From NCBI RefSeq assembly GCF_947179165.1, contig NC_077242.1, forward strand, positions 75,435,097 through 75,499,096: a stretch of DNA of 64,000 nt. Reading direction: 5' to 3'. The translations under genes were made by a program, and so were the position numbers. Under the pieces are notes generated by a model, which did not search any database, was not told the origin of the DNA, and saw only the letters and a list, made by a program, of their open reading frames with translations. Origin of the DNA: Solanum dulcamara. Lineage: Eukaryota > Streptophyta > Magnoliopsida > Solanales > Solanaceae. Shown piece after piece: positions 55,166-64,000 of this stretch (positions are counted from its first letter, which is position 1; each line of letters begins with the position of its first letter).

Positions 55166-57244
55166 TCACAATATTAAAATTATTGGGGGAGCCATGGGGC
55201 TGTGGGAGAGATAAGTCAATACCTGAATCCTTCCTCTTTTTTTATTGCAGTCGTCATCCATTGTGTCATTTGCATCAGCATCTAAGCCATTAATGGGGAC
55301 TTGGGGGGATGGGAGAGATAAGTCAATACCTGTTTGCTTTGCTAGATTCTGCTTTGATTGAACATTCTTTTGTTGTTCCTTCTGTCTTGGTTTTTTCTGA
55401 ATTTGCCATTCTTGTTGTTCCTCCTTGTTTTTGTTCCTATTTTGGTGCTGTCTCTGTCTCCCAGCTTGATTTTCTTTTGTACCTGCATTAGTTAAAGATA
55501 TATTATTCTCAGACATTTGTATAGTGGGTAGGGGACATACCTGGTTGTCATCTTCTTTCCTGGTTTTATTATTCTTTGCTTCTTCAGCTCCTTTCCTTTC
55601 TTTATCTCTCCTCTTGACATTACATCTTGTCATAGTATGTCCTTGATGCTTACAATAAGAACAGTATTCAGGTAAACCTTCATATTGTATAGCTTGCCAT
55701 CTGCCTTTATTGTGATCCTCTTCATCAATTCCTAACCATACATGTTGAGGCCTTTCCTTGGTGATATCCATTTGTATCCTTACTTTTACAACACTGCCTC
55801 TAGTTTTTTTTAGAGATGCTGCATCCAGGTACATGGTTTTACCAATCGGGTCTAAAAGGGTGGTTATAAACTCTTTATTGTAACAATGCCACGGTAGTTC
55901 TGGTAGTATGACCCAAACTGGTACGATAGGAGTTTCCTCCTCTGGCCTAAAGGTTGGAGTCCACAATTGTAGTCGCATAAGTTGCCCATCAATATACATT
56001 TTCTGTTTATTCCAGACTGAAATATGATCTTCCTCATTATCAAGATCAATGTAAATGTGTCTTGCATTGAAATGTGCAATTTTGACACCTCCCGTGAGTT
56101 GAGTCTGCTGAATAAAGCTTCTTCTGATAAGCTCTATCTTGGGCATTGTATTGGTGAATTTTCCTATTAAAGTATACTTACATCTAGACGCAAGTTTCAC
56201 AAAAAAGTCTTCCTTTTTATAGATTATAGCTGGTAGGCCCTGTCTTGTGGTGTAGACAGGAGGTGAAATATTAATAGGCGCTTCAGTTCTATTTTGGTTA
56301 ACTCTTAGTCTAGTCGCATAAGTTTGTATAACTGTGAATGGACTTGGTTCTGGGACAGAATCTATTTTGGAGCTCTGCAACTGGGGTAGCTGTTTTGATT
56401 TTGTGGGAGGTTTGTCATTTGAATTCTGGATATTTGGTTTATACTGAGGGTTGTGTTTAACAAAGTTGGATGTTAGCTTGGTAAGATCATGGGGGAGTTG
56501 AGTCTTGTTAGATGCTGAATTGTTATGATTAATCTTGGTACTGTTATTACATGCATCATTTTTTCCTATGTTGTCCTGAGTATCAGTTTCTATAGCGATA
56601 GGATTCAATTCATTTTCACCCTTATTTTCCTTATTATTCTTAACCTTTTGTTGTACAGAATGGGTTACCTCTTTCGACTTATGTTCAATCGGAATAGATA
56701 CACTCTTACTTGGATTGATTTGGATATTGCTCCTTGTCGTTTCTTCACTGTCGACATTCGACTGTTTTGAGATCCTTTCCTGTGTGGCATTTCCAGCACC
56801 AGTTGATACGCTCGCCGAGTCTTCCACATTTTGTGTACCTGTGTCGAATCTCTTCAAATTCAAGAAATTCTCATCTGAGTTAGAGAACTCTTTATCAGAA
56901 GAACCACTCTCAGTATCCGAGTCACCTTGGGTATCCCTAGATTTTCCGATTGGGAGTGTGAAATCGTTTGAAATTTGTTTTGTATCTGATTGTTTAGAAT
57001 CAGACTCCGCGTCTTTACCCTGAGTTTCACCATTGCTTCTATTTTGTGACCAGAAGATGATTTTTTGTGCCCAAGCTAGTTGCTCCTTCGAAAACTCTAC
57101 AGGGGTCGCGTTGTAGCCGATATACGAAGAGCTACGAATGGAATTAGGTGTTGATTCCAGTTGGGTCTTATTCCTGGGTGAGAGAGGCTCCTCTTGGACT
57201 AAGTCCGGTGGTCTGCGAAGTGCCGCCGCCGGTGATAGTGCCAT
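55166..57244 (-). CDS. LINE 2 ORF1 (DUF4283 plus zinc knuckle)
   Basis: The likely start is the ATG at 57244 (MALSPAAALRRPP), just inside the element; an open frame extends farther upstream to 57355 but crosses the target duplication. About 690 codons follow. The first ~340 residues are polar and disordered. A DUF4283-type domain starts near YTLIGKFTNTMPKIELIRRS and includes GRWQAIQYEGLP. A CX2CX4HX4C knuckle (CSYCKHQGHTMTRC) follows, then a Lys/Gln-rich tail. ORF1 proteins bind LINE RNA as part of the retrotransposition particle. In the present frame it ends at 55166, but the -1 frame after an A7 run near 55242 gives a more natural tail ending at 55053. Confidence 0.85.
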   Translation of the reverse strand: MALSPAAALRRPPDLVQEEPLSPRNKTQLESTPNSIRSSSYIGYNATPVEFSKEQLAWAQKIIFWSQNRSNGETQGKDAESDSKQSDTKQISNDFTLPIGKSRDTQGDSDTESGSSDKEFSNSDENFLNLKRFDTGTQNVEDSASVSTGAGNATQERISKQSNVDSEETTRSNIQINPSKSVSIPIEHKSKEVTHSVQQKVKNNKENKGENELNPIAIETDTQDNIGKNDACNNSTKINHNNSASNKTQLPHDLTKLTSNFVKHNPQYKPNIQNSNDKPPTKSKQLPQLQSSKIDSVPEPSPFTVIQTYATRLRVNQNRTEAPINISPPVYTTRQGLPAIIYKKEDFFVKLASRCKYTLIGKFTNTMPKIELIRRSFIQQTQLTGGVKIAHFNARHIYIDLDNEEDHISVWNKQKMYIDGQLMRLQLWTPTFRPEEETPIVPVWVILPELPWHCYNKEFITTLLDPIGKTMYLDAASLKKTRGSVVKVRIQMDITKERPQHVWLGIDEEDHNKGRWQAIQYEGLPEYCSYCKHQGHTMTRCNVKRRDKERKGAEEAKNNKTRKEDDNQVCPLPTIQMSENNISLTNAGTKENQAGRQRQHQNRNKNKEEQQEWQIQKKPRQKEQQKNVQSKQNLAKQTGIDLSLPSPQVPINGLDADANDTMDDDCNKKRGRIQVLTYLSHSPMAPPIILIL

Positions 57245-57432
57245 TCCGGCAACTCTGTATGTTGTCGGCGTTTGAGTATAGAGAGAAGAGAGAGGATTAG
57301 AGAGAGATTTAGGGCAGATTCCTTTGAGATTATCTTTGAAGGGATATAAAACCATTTGAATTGGAAATTGATTGATTGATTAATTCAAACCTGACTATTT
57401 TTCACATCTCCAATTCTCCATCTAATTTCATA

Positions 57433-58172
57433 TGTTGATAAATCTTTTTTTCAAATGATGTTTTTACAAAGCCAGGAAGTCATATCCTGCACTTCTTTGG
57501 TATTTTATGAAGTGAAGAATTTTCTTTAGTTAAAATTGTTCATGTAAGCTCGGCCTAATAAGGCTATGTGAAAATCTGTAAAATCTCTAAAGTCAATACC
57601 TTCTTTAGATTTTGTTCGGAAAATGAGGACTAACACAAAAATATATATGGTCAAAATAGTAAAAATAAAATGGGAAATAATGACACCAAATTTTTTATGT
57701 GGAAATCCTTTTAAATAAGGGAAAAACCACAGACCAAGAGGAGCAACTGATATCACCAGAGTAAGGAATTTTACACTGGATAGTACCAAGTACAATACTC
57801 AAAAATGACTATCACACACTCAAAAGGAATAACACTCTTTTGGTTTACCACCTTACTAAAAATATCGCTCATATTTTATTTTCCTTCACAGACTATTTTC
57901 TTATAGTCTATGGAATACCTCACAGCTCAAACATTTTTCTCTCTGTTTGTCTGTGAATTTGATGTGTAAAATGAGAAGTTGAAGAGCTCCTTTTATAGGG
58001 TTGAAGGAACTCTTCTCCCGTTCACCAAACCTGCCCACTAGTTTGCAGTTGTCTTTTGTTGACAAAACAAAAAAGTAGGCAGCATCCTTTTTATGATTTT
58101 TGCAGCATCCCATTTATGACTTTGAAATAATAGGCTGCAATTGTTGACCAAAAAATGGGATCGACACCATAA
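57433..58172 (-). mobile_element. 3' LTR of the copia element
   Basis: A polypurine tract GGAGGGGGAGATT (minus strand, 58190-58174) precedes TGGTGTCGATCCC, the presumed LTR start. The region carries CCCTATAAAAGG near 57995, a TATA box. TTTATCAACA at 57433 is a reasonable LTR end (CA). Ends are inferred from termini only, since the other LTR is outside the window. Confidence 0.55.
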
Positions 58173-60256
58173 ATCTCCCCCTCCAGTCTCATTCACTAAA
58201 AGGAAGTGTCTTTATCTTCTCAGAGAGAGCTCATGCCAACAGGTTCTTTGCACAATTTGAACTTATCTCTTGTTACCACTTTGGTCAGCTTATCTGCAGG
58301 ATTCTCATTTGTAGAGATCTTTTCAACCTGCATAGATTCGTCTTTTATGTTTTCTCGAATTTAGTGATATTTCACGTCTATGTGTTTCATCCTTGCATGG
58401 TACATGGAGTTCTTGCTCAAGTCTATTGCACTTTGACTGTCACAATAAACGACATACTCCTCCTGATGCAAGCCAAGCTCTTGAAGAAATTGCTTGAGTC
58501 ATACCATCTCCTTGCCAGCTTCAGTAGCCGCAATACACTCAGACTTTAGTTGTAGATAGCGCAACACACTTCTGCTACTTTGACTACTATGATATAGCTC
58601 CCCCTGAAAAAGTAAAGAAATATCTAGTAGTGGATTTTCTGTTATCAAGGTCACCTGCCATATCAGCATCTGTATAGCCCTTCAAGATTGGATTTGATCC
58701 TCCAAAACACATACATTTATCTGAGCTTCCTCTTTGATACTTGAGTATCCACTTTACAGCTTCCTAATGTTGTTTTTTTGGATTATTGATAAATCTGCTG
58801 ACAACACCAACTGCGTGAGCAATATAAGGTCTAGTGCATACCATTGCATATATTAAACTTCCGACGACAGAGAAATATGAAACTTTGGCCATGTTCTCTT
58901 TTTTCTTCCAAGTTGTAGGACACATTTTCTTGCTCAACTTCATTTAACCAGCAAAAGGTGTGCTAACAAACTTAGCATTCTACATGTTGAAGCGCTCCAA
59001 TACACGTTCAATGTACTTCTCTTATGACAGATAAATATTTCTTTCATCCCTGAGATGAGTAATTCTCATGACTAAAATTTGATTGGCATGACCCAAGTCT
59101 TTCATGGCAAAAAACTTACACAACTCTTTCTTTAACTCGTCAATCTTGGAGGTATTCTTGCCCACAATCAACATATCATCCACGTATAGCAAGAGGATGA
59201 TAAAATCATTGTCAGAAAATTTTTGTACAACTACACAATGATTTGAAGAAGTCTTCTTGTAGCCTTGCTTCCCCATAACAGATTCAAACTTTTTGTACCA
59301 CTGTCTAGGAGCTTGCTTTAGCCCGTAGAGATTCTTTTTGAGTTTGCACACAAAAAAAATTCTGTCATTTACTTTGAAGCCCCCTCAGGTTATTCCATAT
59401 AAATCTCCTCTTCTAGGTCACCATAAAGAAAATACGTCTTCACATTCATCTGCTTAATCTCTAAATTAAGACTAGCAGTCAAACCAAGAACTGTATGAAT
59501 AGAAGACATTTTCACAACATGAGAAAATATTTCATCAAAGTCAATACCCTTCCTTTGGCTAAATCCTTTAACAACCAATCTAACTTTGTACCTGAGTTTC
59601 AAGCTGTGTTCTTCAACTTTTACTTTGAACACCCACTTGTTCTTCAAAGCTCTCATGCCCTTAGGCAATTTCACCAACTCATAAGTGTGATTCTCATGCA
59701 AAGATTTCATCTCATCTTGCATGACTTCAATCAATTGATCCTTATGCTCATCTTTCATGGTCTCCTCATAACACTCTGGTTCATCCCCATCAATGAGTAG
59801 CACATACTCATTAGATGAATAGCGAGAGGAAGGAATACGATGTCTTGTGGACCTCTTAAAAGGATTATTTGCTTTTTTCACAACTTCATGGGCAGGAGCA
59901 TCATCAATAACAACATCATTGTTATTATCAAAACCAACATGATGATCTAGGACATGATTCTGGGCATTACCATGATCCTATCAACATCATGCTCACTTAT
60001 ATGAGAAATTTGATCAAGATGGATTACTCCATTTGAACTTGAAGATTTTAGTTTCTCTGCTTTGTCGATATCTTCAATGGTTTGATTTTTCATGAAGACG
60101 ACATCGCGACTTATCATAAGCTTCTTCTCAATTGGATCATATAGCCTATAACCAAATTCATCAAGGCCATATCCAACAAAGATGCACTGCCTTGTCTTGG
60201 CATCTAACTTTGACCTTTCATATTTTGGAACATGTAGAAAAGATTTACAACCAAAT

Positions 60257-63146
60257 TGTTACATTCCGTATTTTTGCATTTTGGATTATTCGTAAGCTAA
60301 CGATTATAAATTCAAGGACTTTTAATTTTGAATTTTAAAATGACATGATTCGTTGTAGATGCCAAGTTATATGAATAATTTATGTGTAGTAAAATACATC
60401 TCAAGAAGGACCCTTAAGCCAAATCAAAATAGAAGCCATCAAATATGTTTTTCTTAAAGTCACGTTTCGGGTAAGCTGACTTCGGGAGGCCATAACCTCT
60501 TTATAATTTGAGAATTTGGGAAAACTCTCAACATGAAAGTTGTAGATAATTGAAATATCTTTCCAACCATAGGTCGTGGGACGAAATTTGATATCGGAGT
60601 AATAAGATATAGACATTTTAAGTCTGACAGGCCAAACTAAATAGTGAATTCGGCCCAACCCAATTCTAATTCGGGTCAGGCCCAATACCTACGAAATTAG
60701 ATCTGATTTTTTGTAACTATTCCTTCAAACTTTAGACCAACATAATTCTGGAAATTTCCAGAGAGAGAGAGAAAGGGAGTTCTTGAGAGAAATCCCAAAT
60801 CCGACCAAAATTCAAGTCCCGAAATCCGAAGCTCATGAAGAGAAAATTGTTGTACGTCGCATTGGCTTCAATTTGAGCTAGAAATCAGCCAATAAGGAGA
60901 AGATTTTATGTGGTGCTGCAAATTTAAGGTAATATTAAAGTCTCCTTTTCATTGTTAACAAGTTTAGTTAGAGTTTTAACGGATTAGAACGGAGAAAATA
61001 GTGTTATAAACTAGTTTGGTGATTTGTTGAGAGTTATGGGTTAAAGGGTTGTTTTAGGTAGATTAAATAGATGCAATTATCTTAGTGATGATGTATAATA
61101 ATGGTTGATATTGTTTTGATGTTGTTGATGAGTTGTTGTTCTTGAATTTGGAGGAAAAAGGTGTATGAAGATTGTGAATGTTCAAACCCGTTTTTGGAAT
61201 TGAGTAGCTGGTAGTAATTCTGGAATATCTCATTGTGTAGACCTTCGATTTTAGATATTAAACATGTTTTGGAAAGCTAATACACGTACCTACAACTCTT
61301 ATGTTTATATCTTAGTCTATATCTGCTGTTATTATGTCGAAAACTGAGCATGAATCATAAGACAAATTCTGTCCAGATTCTGGATTGAAAATTCCTTCAT
61401 GTATAGCTGTTCGTATTTTGATGATATCTCTTTGTAGAAAATGAATTTTGAGTTGATTTCTTTTGAATTGGAAACTTAAGACAGAGATATAAATGTTTCA
61501 TGAAGGTTATAAAGTCCAGTTTTGCCGTTTTCATTTTCAAAATTTAGATACAACGTGAGGTACTTGACTTTCCGAATTTACTGCTTTGGTAACATGAATA
61601 ATAAATCTTATTTTGTGTTAATATTTTGGATTGTTGATGTTGGTTGATGATTATATGGCTGGTTTGAAAGTGGGAAAAGTGAGCGGTATAGGGGAGGTGC
61701 TGTCCAATTTTTTTTAGAAATAACCTACTAACGATAGACTACGTTTTATTCTTGTCCATAGCTTAATCATAGTGCTTAACGTTTTAATATAGGTTGAGAC
61801 AATATTGGACAACATATACGTATAAACGCTAAAGGTATGTAAAGTTAACATCTTCTTCTTTTGGCATGATCCATATGAAACGAACGAATGACGTATGCTT
61901 AAATTCCAAAGAAACTCGTATTCGTAGATATACTCGGATGGCTACCGTTCTTGATTTTCAAAATTTATATTGTTATGTCTTGACTCATGTGTATGATTCC
62001 AGCCATCCTAGTTGGTATAACTCATGTTGTGGTATAATTCATATTTTAGTATAATCCATAATTGATGTGATTCATAATGACTATTGTCTTGGTTTTCAAA
62101 TGATGGACTATTTTGCTTATTCTATTAAGTCTCCGATAATGATCAAATTTCGCAAGGTTGCTAATGATACCTTATTCGTGCATATTGTTATGGTATTATT
62201 CACCGAGTCCTACGATAGGCCGGGTATGTTATCATGTATGGATTCCACTACATTATTCACCGAGTCCCTTCCTAGAGGGCCGGGTACGTGATATGATAAT
62301 ATGATATTATGATGATATGACGATATGATTATGGCACCGAGTCCCATAATGGGCCGGGTACGGTATCAGTGTACACTACTCTATTCACCAAGTCCCTTAC
62401 TAGAGGGCCGGGTATGGTATATATATACATATGACGATATATTGATATAATTGTGACACCGAGTCCCATAACGGGCTAGGTACGATATATGATGATATGC
62501 ATGTCTTCATTTTATAAGACACAGGTACAGTGATTTATTGATTATGATACTTGACTCCTGAATCTTTATTTCAGATGTGATCTCCTTTACGGTATTTTAT
62601 GCTTTATATACTCAGTACATAGTTCGTACTGACCCCCTTTTGTTCGGGGGGCTGCATTTCATGCCTGCAGGTACAAATACTCATTTTGGAGAGCCGCCAA
62701 CTTAGGATTCTACTCAACGAGTTTGAAGTGCTCCATTGTCTCGGAGCCCAAACTTTGGGTACTAATCCTTATAATGTATATATTTGTATATTTAGGGGTA
62801 CGACGGGGCCCTGTCCCGTCATATGCTATTGTTAATTCTCTTAGAGGTCTGTAGACATATGAGTGGGTTGTATATAGATGTTGTCCGGTGTACTAGTATG
62901 ACTTATGTTTTTGGACGTTTACATTCAGAATGGAAGCCTTGTCGGCTTACATATTATGTTATCTTATTTTTGACAATTAAGACTCCCCAAGAAATAGGTG
63001 ATTTTAGTATATATATAAGTAACAGTTTGAGACAACGTGCTACCCATATAAATCCTTTATCATGCTTAATTGCCGATTGACTATAGATAATATGTGTGTA
63101 TACGAGGGTCCAATTTGGACACTAGTCACGGGGCTAGGTCGTGACA
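60257..63146. mobile_element. Solo LTR 2 (2890 bp) inserted in the copia integrase
   Basis: Begins TGTTACATTCCGTATTTTTG and ends GGGCTAGGTCGTGACA, flanked by the perfect 5-bp duplication CAAAT (60252-60256 and 63147-63151). Joining the two sides restores a continuous integrase reading (HLRVF before, GCKSF after). No protein coding is seen inside. Ends related to those of solo LTR 1 (TGTCA-GA-type on the opposite strand) suggest one broad LTR family. Confidence 0.85.
62195..62490 (+). repeat. Tandem CACCGAGTCCC repeats inside solo LTR 2
   Basis: CACCGAGTCCC (or CACCAAGTCCC) followed within 10 bases by GGGCCGGGTA occurs five times (about 62201, 62256, 62335, 62385 and 62457). Two spacer types alternate. 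Confidence 0.85.
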
Positions 63147-64000
63147 CAAATACTCTCAAATGTTCGTAGAAAACACTCTTTCCATACCAAACTCTATTTG
63201 GAACATCACTTTGCAAATCAACCACAGGAGATAAGTTAATAACATGTGCAGCGGTTAATAAGGCCTCACTCTAAAAGGAGTTTGGCAACTTTGCTTCAAA
63301 AGCAAATATCTAACTCTTTCCATCAAGGTCCTGTTCATCCTCTCAGCCTACCCATTAAGTTGAGAAGTCTTAGGATGAGTCTTCTCGTGTTTAATACCAT
63401 GATGCTTGCAATATTCGTCAAATTGTCCATAATATTCAGCATCATTATCAGTACGAATATATTTCAATTTCCTTCCAGTTTCTCTTTCAACTGAAGTCTG
63501 AAACTACTTAAAGACACCTAACACTTGGTCTTTAGTCTTCAAGAGATAGACCCAAAGCTTTCTTGAGCATTCATCAATAAAAGTGACAAAGTAGAGTGCA
63601 CCACCCAGAGTCCTTGTCTTCATTGGATCGCATAAATCAGAGTGCACCAACTCAAGCAACTCAGTCTTTCTTGAAGGAGGGTTAGACTTAAAAGAACCCT
63701 ATTTTGTTTTCCCGCCAAGCAATACTCACATTTTTCTAATTTACCACTTTGGAAATCAAACAACAATTTCTTCTTGGCCAAAACTTTGAGTCTTTTCTCA
63801 CTGATGTAGCTAAGTCTCTTGTGCCACAACGTTGAGGATTTATCGCTCTCAACTGTATTCATCATATTGGCACAAGTAGAAGCCGTAATCCAGTATATAC
63901 CACAACATTTGTTACCACGAGCCACAATCAAGGAACCCTTAATAAGTTTCCATTCTCTACCCCCCATTGGTACTAACATATCCTTCATCATCTAGAAAAC

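Larger units (their letters stand above)
50514..57321 (-). mobile_element. LINE 2: nearly full-length L1-type LINE, minus strand
   Basis: Runs from ~57321 (5') to ~50514 (3'), about 6.8 kb. A 16-bp target duplication, CTTTGAGATTGTCTTT at 50498-50513 and CTTTGAGATTATCTTT at 57322-57337, matches at 15 of 16 bases. The 3' end on the minus strand finishes CAACAACAACAAAAAAAAA, an A-rich tail beside the duplication. It encodes ORF1 and ORF2 in the usual order. Two stop codons and one frame change are the visible ORF lesions, plus loss of the ORF2 N-terminal box. Confidence 0.92.
58200..64000 (-). mobile_element. Ty1/copia retrotransposon, internal region, split by a solo LTR
   Basis: Minus-strand translation gives a GAG-pre-integrase zinc segment (LWHKRLSYISEKRLKVLAKK, CEYCLAGKQNRV) at ~63890-63710, integrase core pieces to 63147, the rest of integrase (CKSFLHVPKYERSKLDAKTR) from 60256, a reverse transcriptase (KNKWVFKVKVEEHSLKLRYK, YVDD at ~59175) and RNase H (YTDADMAGDL at ~58680). 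The layout is typical of the Tork/Tnt1 side of Solanaceae copia. Stops and shifts occur throughout (for example between 59390 and 59351), so it is dead. Gag and the 5' LTR are right of the window. Confidence 0.9.

Noticed and set aside
54833..57023. Plus-strand open frames across the LINE 2 region
   Set aside because: Shadows of ORF1/ORF2 on the opposite strand, hydrophobic and without domains.
57526..57795. 89-codon minus-strand frame
   Set aside because: Lies inside the presumed copia LTR and has no recognisable domain.

Overview
This is a nuclear plant genome window, almost certainly from Solanaceae and most likely a Solanum-type genome. The evidence is AT-rich intergenic DNA, plant intron structure (GT-AG, AT-rich), several copies of tRNA-derived SINEs that I recognise from memory as Solanaceae TS and SolS types, and Solanaceae-type LINE, copia and LTR sequences. 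All homology statements come from reading translations and from memory of families; no database search was run.

Ordinary genes. (1) 1-~3860, minus strand: 5' part of a YIF1/HRF1-family ER-Golgi membrane protein gene; the rest lies left of the window. (2) 12768-20394, plus: a complete nine-exon class II serine carboxypeptidase-like gene, closest to the SCPL27-29 group as I remember it (471 codons after splicing, intact catalytic triad). (3) 36661-39822, plus: a four-exon gene for a small plant protein with a coiled-coil N-terminus and three DLN motifs (301 codons). (4) 41495-46547, minus: a three-exon gene for a protein with two U1/matrin-type C2H2 zinc fingers (517 codons). A second, phase-compatible copy of its promoter and first exon lies at 49289-49136.

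Mobile DNA fills most of the rest. 21.5-28.5 kb holds a decayed plus-strand L1-type LINE split by a 1992-bp solo LTR with a perfect 5-bp target duplication. 31073-32111 is a Pack-MULE-like element with ~200-bp inverted ends and a perfect 9-bp target duplication, carrying a fragment of an AT-hook (AHL) gene. 33269-33956 is a non-autonomous hAT element with a perfect 8-bp duplication. 34.78-35.42 kb is an RTE-type reverse transcriptase relic. 50.51-57.32 kb is a nearly full-length minus-strand LINE with a 16-bp target duplication. 57.43-64.0 kb is a minus-strand Ty1/copia element split by a 2890-bp solo LTR with a perfect 5-bp duplication. Several MITEs, SINE fragments and tandem arrays sit in introns and spacers.

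No operon-like or CRISPR-like structure is present, and I saw no convincing tRNA or rRNA gene. The most unusual items are the Pack-MULE with its captured AHL fragment, the duplicated promoter/first exon of the zinc-finger gene with a SINE-head tandem array between the copies, the compared decay of two related LINEs, and the exact 60-bp tandem array in the last intron of the carboxypeptidase gene.
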